Positions 18,245 to 26,788 of a stretch of 64,000 nt of DNA are shown here, piece after piece. The stretch is from Eutrophocola salsuginis. Its GTDB lineage: Bacteria > Pseudomonadota > Gammaproteobacteria > Pseudomonadales > Pseudohongiellaceae. Numbering within the stretch: position 1 is the first letter of the stretch; every line of letters starts with the position of its first letter. The notes below the pieces were generated by a model. It saw nothing but the letters and a program-made list of their open reading frames with translations. It was not told where the DNA came from and made no database searches. A program made the position numbers and the translations under genes. The stretch is taken from contig JAYQTB010000004.1 of assembly GCA_038147195.1 (NCBI GenBank), positions 2,294,001 to 2,358,000 of the forward strand, in the 5' to 3' direction.

Positions 18245-19030
18245 TTATAGATTGTTGTTTAAGAATCGAAGCATGCCATCAGCTGCTGATATCGCTTTTG
18301 AGTTAATTTCATAAGCACGCTGAGTTTCGATCATATTAACCATTTCTTCTACGACATTTACGTTAGAGGCCTCAAGAGTACCCTGCATGAGCATTCCAGC
18401 ACCCTGTGCGCCAGGTATGCCGACGATAGGCTGGCCGCTGGCATTTGTCTCTGCATACAGATTACGGCCCTGGGGCATCAAACCGGCATTGTTAACAAAT
18501 CTAGAAAGCTGAAGCTGCCCTACCTGAACTGCCCCCCCGCCCTGAGCCAATTCAACAGTGATGGTTCCGTCACGACCAACGTTAATGCTAATAGCGTCCT
18601 GAGGAATATTTATCTGAGGAATAGTAGTCTCACCAGAGGCGGTCACCAGTGCACCTGCGTTATCCAACTTAAATGATCCATCACGGGTATAGGCGATCGT
18701 GCCATCTGCCTGCTGTATTGCAAAGAAGCCATCTCCTGCTATCGCAATATCTAGTGAGTTTTCTGTCGAAATCATGTTGCCTTGACGATGTATTTTTTCG
18801 GTTGCGACAACACGGGTACCTGTGCCTAACATCAACCCTGTGGGGTTTTCTGCGACCACGTCTGCCTGAGATCCTGCCTGGACAATACGTTGGTACAAGA
18901 GATCCTCGAAATTTGCACGGTCCTTTTTAAAACCAACGGTGTTAACGTTTGCAAGGTTGTTTGCAATAACGGTCATCCTCGTCGATTGTGCCGAGAGACC
19001 TGTTTTAGCAACCCACATTGATCCGTCCAT
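18245..19030 (-). CDS. flgG: Distal rod protein FlgG
   Basis: 261 aa, normal length. N-terminus MDGSMWVAKTGLSAQSTRMT and NNLANVNTVGFKKDRANFED; C-terminus SNVNVVEEMVNMIETQRAYE. FlgG forms the distal rod under the hook. It is 34 bases after flgF, the widest gap in this part of the operon, with an AAACGAGGTATTAAG leader. Confidence 0.95.
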   Translation of the reverse strand: MDGSMWVAKTGLSAQSTRMTVIANNLANVNTVGFKKDRANFEDLLYQRIVQAGSQADVVAENPTGLMLGTGTRVVATEKIHRQGNMISTENSLDIAIAGDGFFAIQQADGTIAYTRDGSFKLDNAGALVTASGETTIPQINIPQDAISINVGRDGTITVELAQGGGAVQVGQLQLSRFVNNAGLMPQGRNLYAETNASGQPIVGIPGAQGAGMLMQGTLEASNVNVVEEMVNMIETQRAYEINSKAISAADGMLRFLNNNL

Positions 19031-19063
19031 CTTAATACCTCGTTTCTAATAACTTTTTAATAT

Positions 19064-19837
19064 TTAGCTGACCCGCATGAGTCGGTTTGCGTCTTGGTCA
19101 ATTTCTTCAACACTTGTAATCACTTTAATTTGTGTTTCAAATGACCGGTAATAATCCATCAGTTCTACGAGCACCTCTACAGGCTGGACATTACTACCCT
19201 CTAGGACTCCAGAAGAAAGGGATGGCACCTCTGGGCCGGTAGCAAAATCACCGCCTTGGCCATTAGAACCAACCTCCTCAAATAGCCCATCAGTCCTTCT
19301 TTGCAGCAAGGTACCAGAGGCGTCCCGCATCAATAATTGGCCTATAGGTTGAGGGGCAACAACGCCTGCAGCGGCCACAGTTGTATTAAAAAAAACTGTT
19401 CCATCTGCCGTGATGTTAACAGTACCTCCAGCCGGCACGGTTATAGGCGCGCCATTTTCATCTGAAACAAGGTAACCATTCGATGTCTCAATAAATCCAT
19501 CCTGAGAAACTCTCAGATCACCTCGTCTAGTGAAGGCTAAGCTACCATCATCGCTAAAAACACCTAGAACAGTTTGACCGTTGAATGCAACATCCATTGG
19601 ATTATCTGTCTGAATATGATTACCTTCAGATAGGTTAATGATGTCGTTTTGGGTTGCTACTATAGGTTGATACCTAGTACCAAAGCCTGGACCTTCTAAC
19701 TTGGCAGGGATAGACCTCGACATTAATGCTCTCTTGAAGCCAACAGTCGACACATTTGCCAGGTCGTTTGTTATCTGAATTCTTTGAACTGAACCAGAAG
19801 TAGCTTGGCTTAGCGATGTAAAGATTAATCTATCCAT
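19064..19837 (-). CDS. flgF: Proximal rod protein FlgF
   Basis: 257 aa. N-terminus MDRLIFTSLSQATSGSVQRI followed by NDLANVSTVGFKRA (usual NNLAN motif with Asp for Asn); C-terminal rod helix NVQPVEVLVELMDYYRSFET. Normal length for the family. It lies 25 bases after flgE and before flgG in the standard order. Confidence 0.93.
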   Translation of the reverse strand: MDRLIFTSLSQATSGSVQRIQITNDLANVSTVGFKRALMSRSIPAKLEGPGFGTRYQPIVATQNDIINLSEGNHIQTDNPMDVAFNGQTVLGVFSDDGSLAFTRRGDLRVSQDGFIETSNGYLVSDENGAPITVPAGGTVNITADGTVFFNTTVAAAGVVAPQPIGQLLMRDASGTLLQRRTDGLFEEVGSNGQGGDFATGPEVPSLSSGVLEGSNVQPVEVLVELMDYYRSFETQIKVITSVEEIDQDANRLMRVS

Positions 19838-19861
19838 AGTGTTTCAACTTTAAAGCGAATA

Positions 19862-22828
19862 TTAGCTCCTGATATTGATAATGGTGCTGGTCATAGAGCT
19901 GTTGGTTTCAATTGCCTTCGCATTTGCCTGAAAACTACGTTGCGCTGATATGAGGTTGACCAGCTCATTCGTTAGGTCAACGTTTGAACGCTCCCTGGCG
20001 CCGCCCCTTATGGTGCCGTAGCCGGCCGCGCCAGCCTCGCCAAGCCTAGCCTCACCTGACGCCGCAGTTACGGTCCAAGAGGAATCACCAATCTGCCTTA
20101 GGCCAGAGGCATTCGCGAAGTTAGCGATAACAATTTTTCCTAGTGATTTTGTTGTTCCATTTGAGAAGCTAGCTGATATCAGGCCATCCTCTGAGATAGA
20201 TACACCGTTCAGGTCACCTTCAGGACGACCGTTCTGGGATTGAGAGACCGCTGCGAAAGCTGCGTTGTACTGGGTACTACCCTTGTAGGAAATATTAATG
20301 GTAGTGCCTGATGCTATTTCACTTTCTAATTCATATGCGGTTAGTGGTGACACCAGCGCGCCAGCCGTATCGAAGGTGATCTCGCCCCTGTCAAGGAATA
20401 TCGGTGTCCAGTAGGGTAAGTCATTGGCATCAAAATCTGCCGGGTCTACACTTTCCTCCCATCGACCAGTTGCTGCATCCTGGCGAACGAAAAGATTACT
20501 ACCCGCTAATTTATCAGAGTCAATTTTTGCGTAGGTAGATGTCTTACCGAATGCTACGGGCACATCATCAAGACCCCAATCCTGACTCCCAATGAGCTGA
20601 ATAAAGGAGCGAGAGTCTTTTGTAGCACCAGTGACAACAAGTGCATTTTTCTCGGCATTAAATCCCACAGTGACATTATTGACTGTCTTACCGTTCTGGT
20701 CGGCCATAAGATTGAGTTTGTCTTGGACATGCTGAACAAACGTATCAATGTTGTACTGGCCAAGATCCAGTTTTACGTTTTGTGTAATACCATCGATTAC
20801 TGCCGTAATTGTTCTATTGGCCGCGGTAACATTAAATGCTTGGGAGGTATCAACGCCCATCGCTGCCCCAGTCAATACTGCCGGGGAGGATGCCTGGCCC
20901 CTCACAGTAGGAATATTTTCGACAAGTGAAAGTGCTGCCTTGGTTTCATACCAGTTGTTATCTATAGTCGCGCCATCAATTTTGAAACCAAATAGGTCAG
21001 AGGCTAATTTGCCTGCCGACCCAGCCGGATAGCGCGCAGCTAATGGATCTGCGGCTGCCTCTTTAGCTCTTATTTTAATGCTGGATGCGTCACCAGTTGT
21101 TCCACTCTTGAAGGTGAAGACTCCCCCGCCGTACTCCACAACGATTCCTGACCTACGGCTGGCTAGTGCCAGCGCCGGGCCATTACCAAGAACTCCACCA
21201 AGCAGCTGCTTGGAGCCATCAAGTGTAAGCGCCGTCAAAGGAGTGCCTCCGTTGGCTACATCAACTAAATTATTATTGACGCCTTGAGCAGCATTAAATA
21301 GCTTGTTAGAAGCTGCGCCCAGACTAGCAACTCTTAATGTGTCTGGGACTCCCTTAGCCTGATGAAATACGAACCCTTGATTGGCATAATCGTATTCTAC
21401 TGTGATGTCGCCCCATGCTGCTGTCTGAGCCGGCTGCTTGAGATATTCCGTGATGGCATATGCTACCTGCCATCCATCTGCTACGGTGTTTGCAGTAGCA
21501 TCTGCCCCGGACTGTTTCAAGCTTGGCGTACCAGCTACCACATCCATAGCATCGATAATTGCCCTAACGTCTAATTCGATATTGGTGGTTACACCTAGGT
21601 CATTAGTCCTTTTTAATACTAGTCTGCCGGGGTCAGTTGCAACTCCCTCTGCTCCCTGTAAGTCAAAAGATTTATCATCGCCAAACATGCGATTTAATTC
21701 ATTCGTCAGCTCTTGAGCAATTTCCTTACCAGACAAAACCTTGTCAGCAAGAATGCTTCTTGACATTAAGCGAGTTAAACTGATGTCACGCGCAATAGAG
21801 CCGTCGATCTCAACTGTAAACATCTTGTCCAACTGCGCTGCAGTATAGGCGGTAAAATCTACACCTTCCGAGCCATTTGTCAGATTAAGACCGTCTTTCG
21901 GAGCAGAACTGCCGATTGTAATTTCAGCGGAGGCTGGCAATGAAGGAGTCATTGCTTGTAACTTATCAAGTGAATATTTTCGGTAAGTTGTACCGGCAGT
22001 GATTATGTACTTTGAACCATCACCAGATGATGCTGCCAATTTATCAAGCTCGCTCTTCGTCTTTATCTCACCGAACTTGTTGATGTACATCTTATCTTCA
22101 CCAGGAGCCTCAGCCTGTGTGAGTGCAGCTTCAACAAGCTCCCCATCGATAGTCACATAGGTCTGCCACTTGCTATACGGAGATTCAGTTGTTGGGTTGG
22201 CAGTTTTAACATAATAGATCGTTGCTAGCTGCGCTTTACCGTTCGCACCATAAGTCGTAAAAGACGTGGTCTTATGATAGGTATCAGGCTTGGCCGGATT
22301 AAAGTCAACCGTAATCGGCTCAACAGTTGAAGGCAGATTCAAACCTAAGTTGATTTCAGTAGTTGCGATAAATTCAGCAACCGTAGCCCTTGGTACGGTC
22401 AGGCCGGTTGTGGCCACCTCGAAATTGGCATTGTTTATAGAATCGACAGGTAAAACCTGTACAGCCTGTCCGGAAGAGTTCACGATCTGGTTTTGTTCAT
22501 TTAGCATGAACCCGCCGTTCCGTGTGTAAATATCCGCGCCATCAGTTGTCTTAAGCTTGAAGTAACCGTCACCCACAATAGCAAGGTCCAATGCATTTGT
22601 GGAAAATTCAACATTGCCCTGACTGTGCTCCTGGACTATACCCCGCAGAGCGACACCTGATCCTGTAACAGAATCTGCTTTTTGTAATGGTGTGCTGGAA
22701 AATATATCACCAAACGATGCATCAGATCTTTTAAAGCCTGAGGTTCCTGCGTTAGCTATATTATTTGATGTAACCGACAACTCTGTAGTTGCAGCATTCA
22801 GACCGGTAAGCGAGGTATAAAAAGACAT
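19862..22828 (-). CDS. flgE: Flagellar hook protein FlgE, unusually long
   Basis: 988 aa, more than double the 400-450 aa typical of enterobacterial FlgE. The N-terminal helix (MSFYTSLTGLNAATTELSVT, NNIANAGTSGFKRSD), the core (LDLAIVGDGYFKL, YTRNGGFMLNEQN) and the C-terminal helix (NVDLTNELVNLISAQRSFQA) are all canonical. The extra 500 or more residues lie between about residues 150 and 800, rich in Thr, Ala and Asp. Long hook proteins with extra outer domains are known (Campylobacter has one of about 860 aa). The reading frame is intact over its whole length. Confidence 0.93.
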   Translation of the reverse strand: MSFYTSLTGLNAATTELSVTSNNIANAGTSGFKRSDASFGDIFSSTPLQKADSVTGSGVALRGIVQEHSQGNVEFSTNALDLAIVGDGYFKLKTTDGADIYTRNGGFMLNEQNQIVNSSGQAVQVLPVDSINNANFEVATTGLTVPRATVAEFIATTEINLGLNLPSTVEPITVDFNPAKPDTYHKTTSFTTYGANGKAQLATIYYVKTANPTTESPYSKWQTYVTIDGELVEAALTQAEAPGEDKMYINKFGEIKTKSELDKLAASSGDGSKYIITAGTTYRKYSLDKLQAMTPSLPASAEITIGSSAPKDGLNLTNGSEGVDFTAYTAAQLDKMFTVEIDGSIARDISLTRLMSRSILADKVLSGKEIAQELTNELNRMFGDDKSFDLQGAEGVATDPGRLVLKRTNDLGVTTNIELDVRAIIDAMDVVAGTPSLKQSGADATANTVADGWQVAYAITEYLKQPAQTAAWGDITVEYDYANQGFVFHQAKGVPDTLRVASLGAASNKLFNAAQGVNNNLVDVANGGTPLTALTLDGSKQLLGGVLGNGPALALASRRSGIVVEYGGGVFTFKSGTTGDASSIKIRAKEAAADPLAARYPAGSAGKLASDLFGFKIDGATIDNNWYETKAALSLVENIPTVRGQASSPAVLTGAAMGVDTSQAFNVTAANRTITAVIDGITQNVKLDLGQYNIDTFVQHVQDKLNLMADQNGKTVNNVTVGFNAEKNALVVTGATKDSRSFIQLIGSQDWGLDDVPVAFGKTSTYAKIDSDKLAGSNLFVRQDAATGRWEESVDPADFDANDLPYWTPIFLDRGEITFDTAGALVSPLTAYELESEIASGTTINISYKGSTQYNAAFAAVSQSQNGRPEGDLNGVSISEDGLISASFSNGTTKSLGKIVIANFANASGLRQIGDSSWTVTAASGEARLGEAGAAGYGTIRGGARERSNVDLTNELVNLISAQRSFQANAKAIETNSSMTSTIINIRS

Positions 22829-22842
22829 GTAGTTTCTCCTTC

Positions 22843-23538
22843 TTAATCTTCTATTCTTGAGATGTCAGCAATGTTTAGAACACTGCCATCAGAAATTTCT
22901 ACTTGAAAGTCACCTGTTTCATCATTCCAGGCAACGGCTTTTATTTTTTGCTGATTAATTAGTGGGACTATCAAAGCCTCACCATCTTTTTCGATCATTA
23001 ATTCAACTTCGTATAACCCAGCAGGCACAGCCACCCCATTAAAATCTGTGCCATCCCACTGAATCTCAATACCGCCGGCGGGAAGGTTCTTGAAAACCTC
23101 TCGATAGACTAGTCCGCCAGTCGCGGGATCGGTTACACTAAACACACCTTGTGGTGATGGGTATAGGAGGTCGCCCTTAGAGGTAGTACTTCCCCCTTTT
23201 GCAAGATCTACAATATTTTTAACCTGATCAATTTTCTTGCCCAGCAAGTTTGATCCTGTTACGAATTTCTCAGTCCTAGAATTATTTGCCATTTCCTCAA
23301 TAGAGTTTCTCATGGCGGTCATCGCTTCTAATGAGGAAAACTGAGCTAGCTGCGAAACAAACGCCTCATTCTCCATTGGATCAAGTGGGTTTTGATTTTT
23401 TAGTTGCGTGGTAAATAGTAATAGAAATGCATTTCTATCAAGCTGATCAGTCTTATTTACTAATTTTGCTTGCTGTTCCTGATATTGACTTGTTGTCATT
23501 ATGTTGGAAGGGAGACTTGAGATTTCAGTAGGCATCAT
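22843..23538 (-). CDS. flgD: Hook scaffolding protein FlgD
   Basis: 231 aa. N-terminal export/cap region with NAFLLLFTTQLKNQNPLDPM and FVSQLAQFSSLEAMTAM, then a FlgD tudor-like domain and FnIII-type part (GGIEIQWDGTDFNGVAVPAG). It caps the growing hook. Position between flgC and flgE is standard. The leader TTAGTTTATTCCTAG has no strong binding site; coupling with flgC (14-base gap) is likely. Confidence 0.92.
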   Translation of the reverse strand: MMPTEISSLPSNIMTTSQYQEQQAKLVNKTDQLDRNAFLLLFTTQLKNQNPLDPMENEAFVSQLAQFSSLEAMTAMRNSIEEMANNSRTEKFVTGSNLLGKKIDQVKNIVDLAKGGSTTSKGDLLYPSPQGVFSVTDPATGGLVYREVFKNLPAGGIEIQWDGTDFNGVAVPAGLYEVELMIEKDGEALIVPLINQQKIKAVAWNDETGDFQVEISDGSVLNIADISRIED

Positions 23539-23552
23539 TTATTCCTAGTTTA

Positions 23553-23978
23553 TTAAGCCTTGATTAAATCAAGTGTTTTACTAAGTAAATCTTTAGCACT
23601 AGCAATGACTTCGATATTATTTTGATAAGCTCTTGACGCATCTAACATATCTATAAGCTCCTCTATTTCTTTTACATTAGAGGAGTATACGTATCCATCA
23701 GCATCTGCCAGTGCGTTACCGGGTTCAAATATTTTTTCAACAGGCTTCGTATCATTAACGATTCGATCAACCCTTACGCCACCCTGTAAGTCTGAGAATT
23801 CACCTACTGTCTCACCGGTTAATAATGTTGAGAAGACTGGTCTTTGCGCTCTAAATGCAGTCTCTTCTGTACCTGAAATAACTCCGGCATTTGCCAAATT
23901 ACTCGCGGTTGCATTCATTCGGACTAACTGTGCATTTAATCCGCTGCCGCCAATTGCCATTATTTTTTCAAAAGACAT
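23553..23978 (-). CDS. flgC: Proximal rod protein FlgC
   Basis: 141 aa, normal length. N-terminus IMAIGGSGLNAQLVRMNATA and SNLANAG; C-terminus NVKEIEELIDMLDASRAYQN. The segment after SNLANAG is shifted from the usual xTPGYRR text (reads VISGTEETAFRAQRP), as in many marine gammaproteobacteria. Starts two bases after the flgB stop. Confidence 0.93.
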   Translation of the reverse strand: MSFEKIMAIGGSGLNAQLVRMNATASNLANAGVISGTEETAFRAQRPVFSTLLTGETVGEFSDLQGGVRVDRIVNDTKPVEKIFEPGNALADADGYVYSSNVKEIEELIDMLDASRAYQNNIEVIASAKDLLSKTLDLIKA

Positions 23979-23980
23979 CT

Positions 23981-24403
23981 TTATTCGCCCTTAATGACTT
24001 TTCTCAAACCCGATATTTTATTTTCCATAAACTGCAAACTAGCTTGATAATCTATTACTGCCCTACCGTATCTTGATTGCTCTACACCTATTTCAACGGT
24101 GTTATTGTCTAAACTAGGAGATAATGGCACGGTGTATTTCAATGCAGATTCTGTATCCATCCACTTTGGTGCCTTTGTAAATCCCATATGTCGCGGATTA
24201 TCTGCATACATTTCAATATCAAACCTGCTGTCATATTTTCTGCTAAACGTTTTTTCTAAAAGATTAGAGAAATCAAGATCTCTAGATTTATAGCCAGGGG
24301 TTGTCGAATTCGCGATATTTCCTGAAATAATTTCAAGACGCTTAGCTTTCAATGACATTGCTGCATTATTGAACGCGAAATAGTCGTTTAACGTTTTAGC
24401 CAT
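23981..24403 (-). CDS. flgB: Proximal rod protein FlgB
   Basis: 140 aa from the ATG at 24403; an in-frame TTG two codons upstream is an unlikely alternative. Contains EIISGNIANSTTPGYKSRDL, the canonical rod motif, and a C-terminal rod helix (YQASLQFMENKISGLRK). First gene of the long minus-strand operon that runs through flgL and fliD. A very good sigma-54 type promoter lies 35 bases upstream of the start codon. Confidence 0.94.
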   Translation of the reverse strand: MAKTLNDYFAFNNAAMSLKAKRLEIISGNIANSTTPGYKSRDLDFSNLLEKTFSRKYDSRFDIEMYADNPRHMGFTKAPKWMDTESALKYTVPLSPSLDNNTVEIGVEQSRYGRAVIDYQASLQFMENKISGLRKVIKGE

Positions 24404-24437
24404 AATCAAAGAAATTTATAATGTCTGGAATAGCAAC

Positions 24438-24453
24438 TGCATTATCTGTGCCA
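24438..24453 (-). promoter_or_regulatory. Sigma-54 (RpoN) type promoter for the flgB operon
   Basis: On the minus strand the sequence reads TGGCACAGATAATGCA: a perfect -24 TGGCAC, exactly ten bases between GG and GC, and ATGCA for TTGCA at -12. Transcription would start near 24427, giving a leader of about 24 bases before flgB. In Vibrio and Pseudomonas the hook-basal body operons are class III, RpoN-dependent and activated by FlrC/FleR, so this fits. The activator genes are not in the window. Confidence 0.75.
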
Positions 24454-24649
24454 AACTTTCTTTTTTTAAATCTATAGCTTCTTATTTCCTAGCAATTTCA
24501 ATAAGATACGCGTTATATTTCTATATGCCTCGCCTTTATAACCCGAATTATTTTTTTAAAAGTGGCAAAAGTGGCAAAAAGATGATTTTTGCTGCTCGTA
24601 ATTAAAACCCTTAAGATATAGACAGTATTAATAATTATTAGAGAAGCCA

Positions 24650-25741
24650 TTGCGACTACTTACCAAAGCAAAACTTCTGGCTGTTTATTTTCTTTTACCT
24701 CTGCTTGTGAATGCGCAAGACTCAACAGACCAGCAACAGTCAGATCCAAAGACGATTCTTGTTCAGTCACTTAAGAATTGGGTTTTTGATAATGAAGGTA
24801 TAGAACCCGATAATACGACTGTTTATGCTGGCGATAGACGTTTTAGGGTTCCTGTTTGTCAAAGCAATTACAACTTTGAGTACGCATTTGGCACATCAAA
24901 TACAGTATCTATCAAATGCCAGAGTACAGGATGGACCTCGACCGTTCGTATTGAAAAACAGATTACTAGTCAGATCTATGTCTATGATAGAGATATCTCA
25001 AAGGGATCTTTAATATCTTCTCAAGACCTAAGACAGGTCCAGATTGTTGATAGTTTATTAGCAAATTCAACAACAAACCAATCTGATATTTCAGACTTTT
25101 TAGGAAAATACGTTCGAATTGATGTAAATGAAGGACAGCATGTAGATCCCAGACATTTTGATGAAGAGTTTACAGTTTACAAGTTAAATAGAAATTTAAC
25201 CCAGGGAAGTGTCTTAGAAGAAGCTTTTCTAATCCCAGTCAGTAAACCGATATCAGAGGTTACATATAATGAGAGGATAGATTTAGATCAACTTGTTGGC
25301 GCAGTGATTAAATATGATTTATCAGTTGACGACTTTTTGACTAAATCTACTATAGGAAACATTTCAACTGTTTTGATTATAGATAGGGTTATCGAGAAAG
25401 ATCAGCAAATTGATAGCACTAACACTAGTATCTTAGAGCTATACGATCAAGCACCCCCTGATTCAATTAATGACTACACGATGGTTGACAGGGCATCTGC
25501 AAGGCGTCGGCTAATCCCGGGCAATATTCTGAAGTTTAGTGACATAGTCTCCACGCCCCATGTGCAAGTAAACACAAATATAACTTTGCACTATAAATCA
25601 AGCATTTTAGAACTTACAACTGAGGTCCTTGCTTTAGAAAATGGTTTTATTGGCGACATCATTCGTGTAAGAAATTCCGAGTCTGGAGAAGAATTAAATG
25701 CGACGGTAACAGGGGTCTCTACTGTTGAAATATCTCGCTAA
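24650..25741 (+). CDS. flgA: P-ring assembly chaperone FlgA, long form
   Basis: 363 aa, longer than the usual 220-250. The start is a TTG with GAGAAG upstream, giving a signal peptide (KLLAVYFLLPLLVNAQ). The C-terminal SAF domain is clear (ASARRRLIPGNILKFSDIVS, then GDIIRVRNSESGEELNATV), which is the diagnostic part of FlgA. Two further SAF-like starts appear at about residues 110-135 (VYDRDISKGSLISSQDL) and about 178-200 (LNRNLTQGSVLEEAFLI), so the protein looks like repeated SAF units. It chaperones FlgI in the periplasm. Divergent from flgB and followed by flgM. Confidence 0.85.
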   Translation: MRLLTKAKLLAVYFLLPLLVNAQDSTDQQQSDPKTILVQSLKNWVFDNEGIEPDNTTVYAGDRRFRVPVCQSNYNFEYAFGTSNTVSIKCQSTGWTSTVRIEKQITSQIYVYDRDISKGSLISSQDLRQVQIVDSLLANSTTNQSDISDFLGKYVRIDVNEGQHVDPRHFDEEFTVYKLNRNLTQGSVLEEAFLIPVSKPISEVTYNERIDLDQLVGAVIKYDLSVDDFLTKSTIGNISTVLIIDRVIEKDQQIDSTNTSILELYDQAPPDSINDYTMVDRASARRRLIPGNILKFSDIVSTPHVQVNTNITLHYKSSILELTTEVLALENGFIGDIIRVRNSESGEELNATVTGVSTVEISR

Positions 25742-25749
25742 ATTTTATC

Positions 25750-25776
25750 TAAAGTGTTCTTGGAATCTGTCGATGT
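25750..25776 (+). promoter_or_regulatory. Sigma-28 (FliA) type promoter for flgM
   Basis: TAAAGTGT, an 11-base spacer, then GTCGATGT. The sigma-28 consensus in enteric bacteria is TAAAGTTT-N11-GCCGATAA, so -35 matches 7 of 8 and the -10 core GNCGAT is kept with exact spacing. It lies 63 bases upstream of the flgM start codon, which would let FliA drive its own anti-sigma factor, as in Salmonella. Confidence 0.75.
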
Positions 25777-25839
25777 AACTGTTGATAAAACATAGTAAAT
25801 ATCACATACTTAAAACACAATATATTGTAGGTTTAAATT

Positions 25840-26133
25840 ATGTCAGGCACTATATATAGTACTACCGACAAGACATCTGCAGTCAGCTCTACCAAAACAG
25901 CTGAAAACCGTAGTACTACCTCTAAAGCACCAGTGGATCATGCATCTGTCTCAGAAACGTCTGGTACGGAGGAGCTTGTGAAACTTTCGGCAAATGTACA
26001 GGCAGATATTGATAAAGCCTTATTTGACCAGGAGAAGGTTGATAGGGTAAAAGACGCCCTTCGAAATGGCGACTATCCTCTTGATTCCAAAAAAATCGCA
26101 GACAGCTTCATTGATCTAGAAAAATTAATTTGA
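25840..26133 (+). CDS. flgM: Anti-sigma-28 factor FlgM
   Basis: 97 aa, usual size. N-terminal half is Ser/Thr/Lys-rich and disordered; the C-terminal half has VKLSANVQADIDKALFDQEK, then VKDALRNGDYPLDSKKIADS, the FliA-binding helices with the characteristic (K/R)-x2-(I/L)-x-(N/D)-G-x-Y motif. It holds FliA inactive until it is exported through the finished hook. TGTAGG lies upstream of the ATG. Preceded by its own sigma-28 type promoter and followed by flgN. Confidence 0.92.
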   Translation: MSGTIYSTTDKTSAVSSTKTAENRSTTSKAPVDHASVSETSGTEELVKLSANVQADIDKALFDQEKVDRVKDALRNGDYPLDSKKIADSFIDLEKLI

Positions 26134-26158
26134 TGATTGTTTGCTATTAGGGGTTAAC

Positions 26159-26531
26159 TTGGATAATTCTGAGCGTCTAGCTTTCGAGATTGATGCGTTG
26201 TTGCATTTGCTTGAATCTGAATATAATCATTTAAAAAAAAAATGAGATAGCTAAATTCGAAAAATTGCAATCTCGAAAACAAGAACTTCTTTCTTTTATT
26301 ATTGAGCAGAGCGATTATTATAAAAATTTAAACCCCGAAAGTGATCTAGATATTTTCCAACGGAAAGACATAAACGATAAAATTAATAAGTGTAACAATC
26401 TGCAAAAGAGAAACGAAATATTAATAAACGGTAAGCTATCAGCCATAAATGATGCTCTACACTCCCTGGGTTTAAAACCTTATCGCTCAAGGGAAACTTA
26501 CGAACATCTTGCTAGCAGGAAAAAAAATTAA
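26159..26531 (+). CDS. flgN: FlgN-like export chaperone, reading frame split at an A10 tract
   Basis: Two open frames make one FlgN-like protein of about 123 aa. Frame A starts at a TTG at 26159 (AGGGG six bases upstream) and reads LAFEIDALLHLLESEYNHLK, then hits TGA straight after ten A at 26233-26242. Frame B continues NEIAKFEKLQSRKQELLSFI and on to 26531. Removing one A joins them into the FlgN pattern (LLxLLExEY...LKxxxxxxLExLxxxKQELL). FlgN is the chaperone for FlgK and FlgL, and flgMN is a standard pair. The break may be an assembly error, RNA polymerase slippage on A10, or a true mutation. The 3' end overlaps fhlB by four bases, tail to tail. Confidence 0.7.
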
Positions 26532-26788
26532 GGCTCTCGCCCTTTAATCCAGTAAGCCCACGATAATACCACCGCAACCGCCTCGTACATTATCTCGGGT
26601 ATTTCTTCTCCTATATCTATTTCAGATAAATCCTCAGCTAGCAGCGTATTAGAAATAACAGGCACATTATTCTTGTTTGCAAAGTATATTATTTCATCAG
26701 CTAATAAATCAGAACCTTTCGCAGTTAATACTGGAACTGAGAGCCCTTCGTATGTAAGCGCGAAAGCTTTTTTTGTAATTCTTTTCAC
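26528..26788 (-). CDS. FlhB C-terminal domain homologue (FhlB-like)
   Basis: 86 aa, equivalent to the cytoplasmic end of the export switch protein FlhB: KKAFALTYEGLSVPVLTAKG, then FANKNNVPVISNTLLAEDLS and IGEEIPEIMYEAVAVVLSW. The self-cleaving NPTH motif is absent (KRITKKAF at that place) and there is no membrane domain. Such stand-alone proteins can partly replace the FlhB C-terminus in switching export specificity together with FliK. The start is a GTG overlapping the fliK-like stop (GTGA), so the two are translationally coupled. Full-length flhB is not in the window. Confidence 0.82.
   Translation of the reverse strand: MKRITKKAFALTYEGLSVPVLTAKGSDLLADEIIYFANKNNVPVISNTLLAEDLSEIDIGEEIPEIMYEAVAVVLSWAYWIKGREP

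Noticed and set aside
24560..24595. TGGCAAAAGTGGCAAAAAGATGATTTTTGC as sigma-54 site for flgA
   Set aside because: TGGCA and TTGC are present but the GG-to-GC distance is 16 (or 8), not 10.
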